A stretch of DNA of 64,000 nucleotides from Parasedimentitalea psychrophila (GTDB taxonomy: Bacteria; Pseudomonadota; Alphaproteobacteria; Rhodobacterales; Rhodobacteraceae). The DNA is taken from contig NZ_CP127249.1 of NCBI RefSeq assembly GCF_030285785.1, positions 1-64,000 of the forward strand. The letters run 5' to 3'. Numbering within the stretch: the stretch's first letter is position 1; every line of letters starts with the position of its first letter. Positions 37,571-45,391 of the stretch are shown piece by piece. A program made the position numbers and the translations under genes. The notes beneath the pieces were generated by a model. That model did no database searches and was not told the origin of the DNA. It saw nothing but the letters and a program-made list of their open reading frames with translations.

Positions 37571-39055
37571 GTGAAAAAAGTCTGGTGGATCTTTCGACTG
37601 CTGATCCTGTGTGCGGCTGTCCCATTTGGCTGGGGCAGCCGCGCCAATGCCGAAGAACGGCTGGCGCTGATCTTTGGCAATTCCTCTTACGGCTCGGTGG
37701 CGCCGTTGGACAACCCTGTGAACGATGCTGAACTGATTGGGCAGGCTTTGACCCAGGTGGGGTTCAGGGTGACCTTGCTGAGCGACGCAAGCCAGATTGA
37801 TATGAAACGGGCCATTGCCCAGTTTGGCCGCGATCTGCGCAAGGCCGGCAGTGATGCCACCGGGCTGTTCTATTACGCCGGTCACGGGGTGCAAAGCTTT
37901 GGCAACAACTACCTGCTGCCGGTAGATGTGACGCTGTCGGATGCGGCGGATCTGGATCTTGTCGCGGTGGAAGCTCAGTCGGTGCTGCGGCAGATGGCCT
38001 CGGCGCGCAACCGCACCAATATCGTGATCCTTGACGCCTGTCGCAACAATCCGTTCAGCGACATTTCCGAGCTGAACGACAATGGTCTGGCCGAGATGAA
38101 GGCGCCCACCGGCACCTTTCTGGCCTATGCCACCGCGCCCGGCAGTGTGGCGCTCGACGGGCAGGACCAAAACAGCCCCTTTACCAAGGCGGTGGTCGAG
38201 CAGATTTTGGTGCCCGGTCAGCCCATTGAACAATTGTTCAAACAGGTACGCCGGTCGGTGCTGAAGCAAAGCAACGGATTGCAGACGCCCTGGGATGCCT
38301 CCTCTCTGGTCAGCGATTTCCGGTTTGTCGAAAAGCCGGAGCAGCCCACTCAGGCCCAGGCCGGCGAGTTGCAGGTCTGGCAATCGGTGCAGGCCACCCG
38401 CGATCCGGTGCAACTGACACTGTTCCTGCGCGGATATCCGGACGGCGACTATGCCGGTGCCGCCCGTCTGTTACTGTCCGAGGTGATCGCCGCGGAACTG
38501 GCCCCTCCGGCCACCGACCCCGTTGCGCCGCCAGGTGACACGGAAAACCTGCTGTTCCAGTCGGCTCAGGCCGATGGCAACCTGGCAGCCTATGAGGCTT
38601 ATCTGAAAGCCTACCCGGACGGAACCTACGCGGAAATGGCCCGATCAGAAGTGATGGCGCTGAGCAAGGGAAGCAGTGCAGATCCGCTCGCCGGACCAGA
38701 TGAAGGGACTGTGGCGGTAGCCACCGCCGCGCCCTCTCCGCTACCAACACAACCCGAGGCGGGGCCCGTTACCTTTGCCAGCCCGCTGGTTTCGGGTCTG
38801 GATCCCGTCTCGGGCAAATCTCTGGCCGAGCTGATCACCGGCTCACCTGAATTTCCGCCAATCGAAGGCCTGCCCGAGTCTTATTGGAAAGATCAGACAT
38901 GCTCGAATTGTCACCAGTGGAATCGCGAGCGGTTGTGCGACCAGGCAAATGCCTATCTCAGCCTGACCATGCAGCGGTCGCTGTCCAAACAGCACCCCTT
39001 TGGCGGCGTCATGAAACGCGCCCTGAAAAGCTGGGCCACGGGTGGTTGCCAATAG
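37571..39055 (+). CDS. Exported caspase-fold (peptidase C14) protein with C-terminal CXXCH
   Basis: A 494-residue protein with signal peptide (WIFRLLILCAAVPFGWGSRA) and a caspase p20-like domain at about residues 28-250: LALIFGNSSYGSVAPLDNPV, the catalytic His105 in FYYAGHGVQ, and Cys157 in ILDACRNNPF. A low-complexity linker with two short helical repeats (FLRGYPDGDY, YLKAYPDGTY) leads to a ~55-residue tail with C444-S-N-C-H448, followed by two more Cys (RLCDQ and GGCQ). The CXXCH could bind c-type haem or a metal, or form disulfides. The GTG start has GGAG eight bases upstream. It lies beside the OmpA-like gene and is convergent with the ExbBD operon. Confidence 0.87.
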   Translation: MKKVWWIFRLLILCAAVPFGWGSRANAEERLALIFGNSSYGSVAPLDNPVNDAELIGQALTQVGFRVTLLSDASQIDMKRAIAQFGRDLRKAGSDATGLFYYAGHGVQSFGNNYLLPVDVTLSDAADLDLVAVEAQSVLRQMASARNRTNIVILDACRNNPFSDISELNDNGLAEMKAPTGTFLAYATAPGSVALDGQDQNSPFTKAVVEQILVPGQPIEQLFKQVRRSVLKQSNGLQTPWDASSLVSDFRFVEKPEQPTQAQAGELQVWQSVQATRDPVQLTLFLRGYPDGDYAGAARLLLSEVIAAELAPPATDPVAPPGDTENLLFQSAQADGNLAAYEAYLKAYPDGTYAEMARSEVMALSKGSSADPLAGPDEGTVAVATAAPSPLPTQPEAGPVTFASPLVSGLDPVSGKSLAELITGSPEFPPIEGLPESYWKDQTCSNCHQWNRERLCDQANAYLSLTMQRSLSKQHPFGGVMKRALKSWATGGCQ

Positions 39056-39127
39056 GACGAGCCTGTCGGCCTAAGACAATCAATACTCCCGCCCGTCGTT
39101 GGCCTTCTGACGAAGGCGCGCCTTCCG

Positions 39128-39165
39128 TTGGGCGTGGCACCGCGCTTGCGCGGTGCCACGCCCAA
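39128..39165. repeat. Long perfect hairpin between convergent genes
   Basis: TTGGGCGTGGCACCGCG at 39128-39144 is exactly complementary to 39149-39165, with a CTTG loop. This 17-bp perfect stem sits in the 198-base gap between the caspase-like gene and the operon that converges on it. No T tract is present. The rest of the gap shows no gene. Confidence 0.65.
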
Positions 39166-39253
39166 GGCCGCCAAGGTGGATCAACGCAGTTGGGGCATCT
39201 GCGGGCGCGGGAGAGGTTTGAGCAGGATTTGAATGAGCCGGGCAGCCATGCCG

Positions 39254-40816
39254 CTACTGCGCAGTTGTGGTGACAAAGAAATACACCCATTCGCCTTTGA
39301 AGCCGGGGTAGGTCGCGCGCGTTTCGGTGACGCGCTCGGACAGCCAGCTCAGATAGCCGGCGGCCTCTTCACTGAGCGGGCGCACCCCGGGATACAGCGG
39401 ATGCGAGGCGGCAAAGGCCACTGCGATTTCCTGACCATAGGGCGGGCCGACGGTGATTTGCAGGCCACTGTCCGCAGCTGTTTTGGCGCCCACCCGCATG
39501 CGGCTTTGCGCCGTTGTCAGGCTCAGCGGCACCGCGTCATTGGGGGTCAGGTGCAGCACTGCACCTCCTGCATCGAAATAATCCACATAGACATAGGCAT
39601 CATAATCGGGCGCGGTCAGATCAAAGAACATGCGCTCACCCTGAACATAGTCCAAGACCTGCGCGTGGGTGTCAGAGCCGATCAGCAGCGGATTGGTGAT
39701 CTGGTCGGTGCTTTGCGGCAAGCCGACATTTGAAATGCCCGCCAGCGCGCCACATTGCGGCCGGGGCAACAGTTTCATCTGGTCCGAGACGTGGATATCG
39801 GCGCCCATTTGTGCCTGCAAAGCCGCCAGCACCGGCGCGCGCAATCCGACTTCTGGCAGGTGGCCGCGCAGGGCCAGGGTGGCGGTTTCGGGATCAAACT
39901 GGACCTGCAATCGCGAACAGGGCACCGCCGCCAGAATGCCACCCACGCCATCGCGCAATGTGTCACCCGTGGAGGCGATGTCGCCGGGCCTCATGAAGCT
40001 CTGGAAGGCGGCCAGAGACACCGGATCGGCCTGGTCTGCGCCCGCGCCGGAAAAGGCCAGCGCGGCCTTGATATGGGGCACTTCGGGGTCTGACAGGGCT
40101 GCTTTGACCGGGGCAGGGGGGTGCTCGGCCACAGCTGTTGGTTCGGGCTCTTGTTGCGGGCTGGGCTTGCTGTCCGGTTGGGTCAGCGCCAGCGGCTGGG
40201 CATCAGGGGGCAGTTGCAGAGTTGCCGTGCTGGCGGCAGCTGCGGGGAGCACGGGTCGGGGAACAGGGATCAGAGAGGCCGCAGTGCTGGGCTGCACCGA
40301 GGTCGCGGTCAGCGGCGGCAGGGCAGGGTGCGCGGTCTCGCTCGCCTGTGATACCACCAGCGCCGCTGGTTTGGCGGCAACCGGATTTGGCGCCGTTGCG
40401 GCCGCTAACTGCGGCGATGGAAGAGGGCTTGGAGGCATCGCATTGACCCGTGTTTCCAACGGCTTGGCCTGCGGTGGAGGGTCCTGTTTTGCGGTGAGTG
40501 CGGTGCTGTCAGGCTGGGCCTGGGCCAGCTGAGAGCCCTTTGGCGCGATGCTCTGGGCTGTTGACTGTGGCACCGCCCCAGCAGCGACGGCTTCGCCGCC
40601 TGCCTCGCTTTGCGCGGCGGGATCGGCCGCGGGCCGCTGCGGCACCGCTTCGGTGCGGGGAACGCGATAAGACTGCAACTGCAGCTCACTTTGGGGGCTG
40701 GGCTGTTGGTCCACCGGATCGGGTTGCAGGGACCACAACAACACGGCGGCAAAACCCAGATGCGCCAAGACCGAGCCAGACAGGCCAGCAAACCATATGG
40801 CCGGGTGTCGTGTCAT
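39254..40816 (-). CDS. TonB-like anchored protein with DUF4384-like C-terminal domain
   Basis: A 520-residue protein with one N-terminal membrane segment (WFAGLSGSVLAHLGFAAVLL), then a ~200-residue Pro/Ala/Gln-rich linker like that of TonB or TolA. A BON-like segment follows (LQVQFDPETATLALRGHLPE), then a DUF4384-like beta domain (FFDLTAPDYDAYVYVDYFDA, VLHLTPNDAVPLSLT, ITVGPPYGQEIAVAFAAS). DUF4384 is often attached to kinases and caspase-like proteins. The start overlaps the second ExbD gene by four bases, so it probably replaces TonB as the periplasm-spanning part of an ExbBD motor. No standard TonB C-terminal domain is seen. Confidence 0.75.
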   Translation of the reverse strand: MTRHPAIWFAGLSGSVLAHLGFAAVLLWSLQPDPVDQQPSPQSELQLQSYRVPRTEAVPQRPAADPAAQSEAGGEAVAAGAVPQSTAQSIAPKGSQLAQAQPDSTALTAKQDPPPQAKPLETRVNAMPPSPLPSPQLAAATAPNPVAAKPAALVVSQASETAHPALPPLTATSVQPSTAASLIPVPRPVLPAAAASTATLQLPPDAQPLALTQPDSKPSPQQEPEPTAVAEHPPAPVKAALSDPEVPHIKAALAFSGAGADQADPVSLAAFQSFMRPGDIASTGDTLRDGVGGILAAVPCSRLQVQFDPETATLALRGHLPEVGLRAPVLAALQAQMGADIHVSDQMKLLPRPQCGALAGISNVGLPQSTDQITNPLLIGSDTHAQVLDYVQGERMFFDLTAPDYDAYVYVDYFDAGGAVLHLTPNDAVPLSLTTAQSRMRVGAKTAADSGLQITVGPPYGQEIAVAFAASHPLYPGVRPLSEEAAGYLSWLSERVTETRATYPGFKGEWVYFFVTTTAQ

Positions 40817-41220
40817 TGGTCGCGCTCGGGGGTGACCACCAGAACCACATCGCGTATTCCCAGCGTCTCGGCGCGGGTGACATAGGGCAGAACATGGCGC
40901 AGCTCGGCAGCGCGGTGGGCGTTGATACGCAGGCGCAACTCGGGTTGCCGTTCCAGCTGTGCACTCAGCGCCGCATCCAGATCTAGCTTGCTGATGTCGT
41001 CGCCATCCAGCGCCAAGGCGCCATCGGCGGCAATCGCCAGAGTGATGCCGCCGGCCGGCATATCCCGCCCGGTCTGGGCGATCGGCGGGCGGACCTCAAA
41101 CGGCGCGGTGGCATCCATGCGGCCGATCAGCATGAAGAACACCAGCAGGAAAAACACCACGTCGATCAGCGCCACGATGGTTTCCGACTGTGCGGCGCGT
41201 TTGGGGCGGGTCAGCTTCAT
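40813..41220 (-). CDS. ExbD/TolR-family protein, second copy
   Basis: A 135-residue stator protein: a short cytoplasmic N-terminus, one membrane helix (TIVALIDVVFFLLVFFMLIG) with the proton-path Asp in LIDVVFFLLVFF, and a periplasmic domain. Its ATG overlaps the stop of the first ExbD gene, and its stop overlaps the start of the TonB-like gene, so three genes are coupled. Confidence 0.9.
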   Translation of the reverse strand: MKLTRPKRAAQSETIVALIDVVFFLLVFFMLIGRMDATAPFEVRPPIAQTGRDMPAGGITLAIAADGALALDGDDISKLDLDAALSAQLERQPELRLRINAHRAAELRHVLPYVTRAETLGIRDVVLVVTPERDQ

Positions 41221-41630
41221 CGGCGTGGCTCCAGCCGCAGCACCCGCAGGTGCTGCACCCCAGCCATTGCGGCGGCATCCATCACTGAAATCAGCGCTTG
41301 GGTCGGCGCCGCGCCCGAGGGCAGGATCAGCACCTGCATCAGCGGTTCCTCGGCCAGTTCCTGCACCAGCCGCAGGCCAAGGGCGGTGGCATCAAGCGGG
41401 GTGCCCTGCACCACCATCGCCCCATCGGCGCCAATGCGGATCATGACCGTTCCCTCTGGCGTAGCCGAGGCCTGCGCCGCGCCAGCCTCGGACGGGCGCA
41501 CAGCGGGGATCATGTCGAGGTTCAGATAGGTCGAGGTGACCATGAAAAACACCAACAGGATCAACATCACGTCGACCATCGGCACCAGCGAGATCAGGGC
41601 CCCGGCATGGGCCGGACGCTTGAGGTTCAT
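41217..41630 (-). CDS. ExbD/TolR-family protein, first copy
   Basis: A 137-residue biopolymer transport protein. The membrane helix LISLVPMVDVMLILLVFFMV carries the conserved Asp in VPMVDVMLILLVFFM, required for proton-motive-force use. The periplasmic domain ends in an Arg-rich tail (LRVLRLEPRR). It starts 12 bases after the ExbB gene. Two different ExbD subunits would make a mixed stator. Confidence 0.92.
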   Translation of the reverse strand: MNLKRPAHAGALISLVPMVDVMLILLVFFMVTSTYLNLDMIPAVRPSEAGAAQASATPEGTVMIRIGADGAMVVQGTPLDATALGLRLVQELAEEPLMQVLILPSGAAPTQALISVMDAAAMAGVQHLRVLRLEPRR

Positions 41631-41642
41631 GGGAGACCTGCG

Positions 41643-42260
41643 CTAACGGGTCTCATGGATCAGCAGCAACCGGCCAACGGCGCTTTCGATAAGCTGCGCG
41701 GCACCATCGATACGGGCGGCAAACAAGCCGGCGGCGATGGCGGCGGGAATGGCCACCAGCAACCCGGCGGCAGTGGTCAGCAGCGCCTGCCAGATGCCGC
41801 CCGCCAGCACCGATGCATTGGCTGCTCCCTGCGCCAGTTCCAGCTCCTGAAACGACTGGATCATGCCCAGCACCGTGCCCAGCAACCCCAGCAAAGGGGA
41901 GACCATGGCGATCAGCTCCAGCAACCGGATCAGGCTGTTCATCTGCATCACTTCGGCGTTGCCGCGGCGCATCAGCTCGCCCTCAAGACGCGGGCCGCTC
42001 AGGCCTTCGCTCAGGGCCTGCATGGCATAGCGCATCACCCGGTCTGCCGGCGAGCGCCCGTCGGACATCGCCGACATGGCTTTTTCAGGCGCGCCTGCTT
42101 TCCAGAACTCCAAGGCCTGGCCACGGCTGTCTTCGCCGGACCGTACCCGCCACAACTGCGCCAGTTTGACCCCGATCAGGGACAGCGAAAACACCGACAT
42201 CACCGCCAGCAACATGATCACCGGACCGCCGGTGGTCAGCATTTCGAAAATCGCCGCCAT
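41643..42260 (-). CDS. MotA/TolQ/ExbB proton channel family protein
   Basis: A 205-residue inner-membrane protein with three membrane segments: VIMLLAVMSVFSLSLIGVKL, then LIRLLELIAMVSPLLGLLGT and LLTTAAGLLVAIPAAIAAGL. The signature region LLGLLGTVLGMIQSF and the TTAAGLLVAIPA stretch identify the family. ATG 42260 lies two bases after the upstream stop; the longer frame to 42347 overlaps that gene. It forms the channel of the ExbBD motor encoded by this operon. Confidence 0.92.
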   Translation of the reverse strand: MAAIFEMLTTGGPVIMLLAVMSVFSLSLIGVKLAQLWRVRSGEDSRGQALEFWKAGAPEKAMSAMSDGRSPADRVMRYAMQALSEGLSGPRLEGELMRRGNAEVMQMNSLIRLLELIAMVSPLLGLLGTVLGMIQSFQELELAQGAANASVLAGGIWQALLTTAAGLLVAIPAAIAAGLFAARIDGAAQLIESAVGRLLLIHETR

Positions 42261-42262
42261 CG

Positions 42263-42706
42263 CTATTTCACCAGCTGCGCAGAGGATTTCGAGCCCAGCT
42301 CTAGGATTGGGAAACAATCCATCTGATCCTCGTTCTGCGGTTGGCATGAGGTCACATCATGCAGTAGAATTTCCGAGATATTGGCGCAGGAAATCTGCGG
42401 AATTTCGAATAGTTTCAAGGTTGTACGCTGTACCGGTAGCGGTGCGGCGTCAATCGACAGCAACCGGTCGATCACCCCTTGTCCGTCCAGAATCGCCAGC
42501 GACATTTCAAAGCCAGCAAAGCTTTTCCCGGTTTGGTTTCGAAACAGAAAGAACGCCCGGCAGCCGCCGCCTTCGATCTCTTCTACCTTGTTCAACTCGA
42601 CCTTTAGCAGGCCTGTTAACTGGCCGGTTTCGGCATGGCCGGTCACCGGCAGTGTCACCGGCAGTGTCGCCAGCAAGCCTGCAGCAACCATGGATTTCAA
42701 ATTCAT
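42263..42706 (-). CDS. Unknown exported protein of the ExbBD operon
   Basis: A 147-residue protein with a signal peptide (MVAAGLLATLPVTLPVTGHA) and four cysteines in the mature part (GGCRAFF, ISCANIS, TSCQPQN, DCFPIL), which suggests two disulfides in a periplasmic domain. GGAG upstream of the ATG supports the start. The family was not recognised. Tight linkage to the ExbB gene (two-base gap) implies a role with the motor. Confidence 0.72.
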   Translation of the reverse strand: MNLKSMVAAGLLATLPVTLPVTGHAETGQLTGLLKVELNKVEEIEGGGCRAFFLFRNQTGKSFAGFEMSLAILDGQGVIDRLLSIDAAPLPVQRTTLKLFEIPQISCANISEILLHDVTSCQPQNEDQMDCFPILELGSKSSAQLVK

Positions 42707-42729
42707 CTGTGTCTCCGTTGTTGTCTTGC

Positions 42730-43575
42730 TCAGCTGAGTGTCATCAGGGCCTTTTCGATTTGATCCATCATCTTGTTGGCGCCCTTCAGATCACGGGATT
42801 TCAATAGTCTGGCAGCCTGATGTATCGCCCGGTCCAGTTTACTGCGCGCGCCGCCGGGGCTGCGGGCAACATTGGCACGCAGCCCCTGTGCCCGTTTCAC
42901 CCCGGCGCCCAGAGACATCTTGTCCCGGCTGCGCTGCGCGTCGGACTGGGTTTTTTCTGCGCTGTCCACCGTCTTGCCGATCTTGGCCAGCGCCATTTCC
43001 ATCATCGAGACCAGCGTTTCGGCCTCTTGCAACCTGCCGTCGTTGACCTGCTTGACGGTCTTGGCTAGCGCCCGGTTCAGTTTTGTCTCAAGAGGGCCCG
43101 GCGCCAAGGCAATGCGCGGGCGAATTTTCTTTAACCTTTGCACCAGCTCCTTGGCGCCTGAGCCGCTGCCGGTGGGAGGGGCCAAATCTGCAACCTTGTC
43201 GTCCCTGACCACGGCGCCGGATTTTTCCGGCTTCAGACTGTCCAGAAGATTGCCGCCCTTGTCAAAGAACAGCACGTTGACCTTCGGCTGATTCTTACGC
43301 AGAAATTTCTTCAGCTGGGTTGTGACCTTGGCCGAAACCTTTTCGCAGATCATTTCCATTTGATCCGACCGCACCACAAATGTGCCCCAGATCATTGGCG
43401 GCCCACCCCCGGCTTTTTTCAATGCCGCGCCAAGCGCCTCGGGTTTTTTACCCGGTTCGATCATCAGTACCGGATCGTTACTTTTATCGAGACAAAAGCC
43501 AAAACACATACGTTTGCGGGTGCCCTGGCGCACCATCGATTTGACTTCGTCCCCGGCAATACGGGTTGCGGCCAT
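42730..43575 (-). CDS. Unknown basic helical protein, first gene of the ExbBD operon
   Basis: A 281-residue cytoplasmic-looking protein with no signal peptide or membrane segment. The N-terminal ~115 residues look like a small alpha/beta domain (MCFGFCLDKSNDPVLMIEPG, PPMIWGTFVVRSDQMEMICE). The remainder is Lys/Arg-rich and probably helical, with similar pieces LAKTVKQVNDGRLQEAETLV and AARLLKSRDLKGANKMMDQI that recall paired helical repeats. ATG 43575 with AGGGAC upstream was chosen over the open frame to 43692. It is divergent from tssA and 23 bases before the next gene, so it may link the motor to the T6SS. No function is assigned. Confidence 0.7.
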   Translation of the reverse strand: MAATRIAGDEVKSMVRQGTRKRMCFGFCLDKSNDPVLMIEPGKKPEALGAALKKAGGGPPMIWGTFVVRSDQMEMICEKVSAKVTTQLKKFLRKNQPKVNVLFFDKGGNLLDSLKPEKSGAVVRDDKVADLAPPTGSGSGAKELVQRLKKIRPRIALAPGPLETKLNRALAKTVKQVNDGRLQEAETLVSMMEMALAKIGKTVDSAEKTQSDAQRSRDKMSLGAGVKRAQGLRANVARSPGGARSKLDRAIHQAARLLKSRDLKGANKMMDQIEKALMTLS

Positions 43576-43751
43576 ATTCAAGTCCCTACAAAAACATTGA
43601 AACCAATTGACTTTAAGAAAACGATAAGGCTCACTTGTGGTCAAGTTATTGTTTATTGTTTCGCATTCCGAACTCTCCAACGGTGCCGTCATTCTGCTCC
43701 GACACGTGGTGGCATGGGTAAGGAAGGCTGGCTATTCAGGAGGTCTATTTT
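43576..43751. promoter_or_regulatory. Divergent promoter region between the ExbBD operon and tssA
   Basis: These 176 bases have an AT-rich centre (about 43590-43670) and should hold the promoters for both the leftward motor operon and the rightward T6SS operon. AGGAGG at about 43739 serves tssA. No clear operator was recognised. Confidence 0.5.
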
Positions 43752-44798
43752 ATGGACCCAGCTGTTTTGTTGCAGCCCAAAGGGGATGACACCCCAAGTG
43801 GCGACGATCTGGAATATGATCCGACGTTCACGAATATGGAACTGGCTGCACAGCCGGGCGAAGAGGTGGTGCTGGGGGATAACACCACCGAAGCCTCTGA
43901 TCCGGATTACCGTGAGGTTCAGAAAAACGCTCTGGTCATTCTGGACCGCAGCCACGATCTGCGGGCGGCGGTATTTTTGGCGGATGCCATTCTTCATTCC
44001 GAAGGGCTGACGGGTTTTGCTGATGTGACCAGCTTTATTCGCGGCTGCCTGGAGCAATACTGGGAGACGTGTCATCCCGAGCTGGACGAGGATGATGGCG
44101 ACCCGACAATGCGCATCAACAAGGTGCAGGATCTCTGTGGCCAGCCCGATGATATGGCAGGCCCGTCGCCGGTATATCGCTCGTTGCGGCGGGCGGCTTT
44201 AAGCAACAGCCGCGGGTTTGGCCAGTTTTCCCTGCGCGATATCGAAGCCGCCGAAGGTCTGATCTCTGCACCCAGTGATATGGCAACGGTGCCGGATACC
44301 GCCACGGTCAGTGCCTCGTTTCAGGACAGTGACAAAGAAGAGCTGGAGGCCCGCGTCGCGGCCATTGAGCTTTCGGCAGAGAATGTCGCCGCGATCTCGG
44401 CGGTGTTTGATGAGCAGACTCCGGGGCAGGGGCCTGATTTGCAGCCCTTGGTCAAACTGTTGCGACAGATGGCCAAACGATTGCGCGATTATGCCAGCAT
44501 GGCGCCGGCCGAAACAGTGGATGAAACCGCAGCGGACGAGGCCGGCGGCGAGTCATCGGTTCGCGGGTCGGTGGCCGGTGGCAGCGTTGGAGGCATCAAT
44601 TCTCTTTCGGATGTGACCAATACGCTGGACCGGATTATCGGCTATTACCAACGGGCCGAGCCGTCCAGCCCACTGCCAATCCTGCTGGAACGGGCCAAAC
44701 GATTGGTGGGGGCAGATTTCCTGACAATCGTCAATGATATGGCCCCGCAGGGTATCGACAATGTCAATTTGATTGGCGGCATTGACGACGACGACTGA
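43752..44798 (+). CDS. tssA: T6SS protein TssA
   Basis: A 348-residue TssA with the ImpA N-terminal domain (about residues 5-130: LEYDPTFTNMELAAQPGEEV, YREVQKNALVILDRSHDLRA, CLEQYWETCHPELDEDDGDP). The C-terminal ~70 residues (SLSDVTNTLDRIIGYYQRAE, PLPILLERAKRLVGADFLTI) form the conserved end of the short TssA class. TssA primes and coordinates tail sheath and tube assembly on the baseplate. It opens the T6SS operon with a strong AGGAGG site and is followed 66 bases later by tssB. Confidence 0.93.
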   Translation: MDPAVLLQPKGDDTPSGDDLEYDPTFTNMELAAQPGEEVVLGDNTTEASDPDYREVQKNALVILDRSHDLRAAVFLADAILHSEGLTGFADVTSFIRGCLEQYWETCHPELDEDDGDPTMRINKVQDLCGQPDDMAGPSPVYRSLRRAALSNSRGFGQFSLRDIEAAEGLISAPSDMATVPDTATVSASFQDSDKEELEARVAAIELSAENVAAISAVFDEQTPGQGPDLQPLVKLLRQMAKRLRDYASMAPAETVDETAADEAGGESSVRGSVAGGSVGGINSLSDVTNTLDRIIGYYQRAEPSSPLPILLERAKRLVGADFLTIVNDMAPQGIDNVNLIGGIDDDD

Positions 44799-44864
44799 AT
44801 ATAGCCGCCACAGCCCGTTTTTCGGGGCCGCTGGCATAACGATTATTGAGTAAGGGAGTATCAG

Positions 44865-45380
44865 ATGGCCGGCAGTTCACAGAAATTCATAGCGCGAAAT
44901 CGGGCGCCAAGAGTTCAGATCGAATATGATGTCGAACTTTATGGCGCCGAGAAAAAGGTCCAGCTTCCCTTTGTGATGGGGGTGGTGAGCGATCTGGTTG
45001 GCAAATCCGAGGTGGAGCAGCCGAGCGTTGCCGATCGGAAATTCCTGGAAATTGATGTCGACAATTTTGACGACCGGATGAAATCGATGGCCCCGCGGGC
45101 GGCGTTTACTGTGCCCAACACCCTGACCGGTGAGGGCAATCTGGCGGTCGATATTACATTTGAGAGCATGGATGATTTCAAACCTGCCGCCATTGCCGCC
45201 AAGGTGGCGCCGCTGCGTGAACTGCTTGAAGCCCGCACCCAGCTGTCCAACCTGATGACCTATATGGACGGCAAGACCGGGGCCGAGGATCTGATTTCAA
45301 AAATCATTCAAGACCCAAGCCTGTTGAAAACCCTCGCGGCGCAGGCAGCGCCGGGTGGCAGCAGCGACGCTGAAGAATAA
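44865..45380 (+). CDS. tssB: T6SS contractile sheath small subunit TssB
   Basis: A 171-residue VipA/ImpB protein that forms the contractile sheath with TssC. Family stretches are RVQIEYDVELYGAEKKVQLP, NFDDRMKSMAPRAAFTVPNT, LLEARTQLSNLMTYMDGKTG. Length is normal. The tssC start follows 11 bases after the stop. A second, closely similar TssB domain starts the fusion gene at 56679, so this replicon carries two related copies. Confidence 0.96.
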   Translation: MAGSSQKFIARNRAPRVQIEYDVELYGAEKKVQLPFVMGVVSDLVGKSEVEQPSVADRKFLEIDVDNFDDRMKSMAPRAAFTVPNTLTGEGNLAVDITFESMDDFKPAAIAAKVAPLRELLEARTQLSNLMTYMDGKTGAEDLISKIIQDPSLLKTLAAQAAPGGSSDAEE

Positions 45381-45391
45381 GGAGGGTAGAC

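Noticed and set aside
40313-40532. Plus-strand genes within the TonB-like gene (for example the open frame 39669-40532)
   Set aside because: They are low-complexity complements of the Pro/Ala-rich linker; the minus-strand gene has coupled starts with its neighbours.
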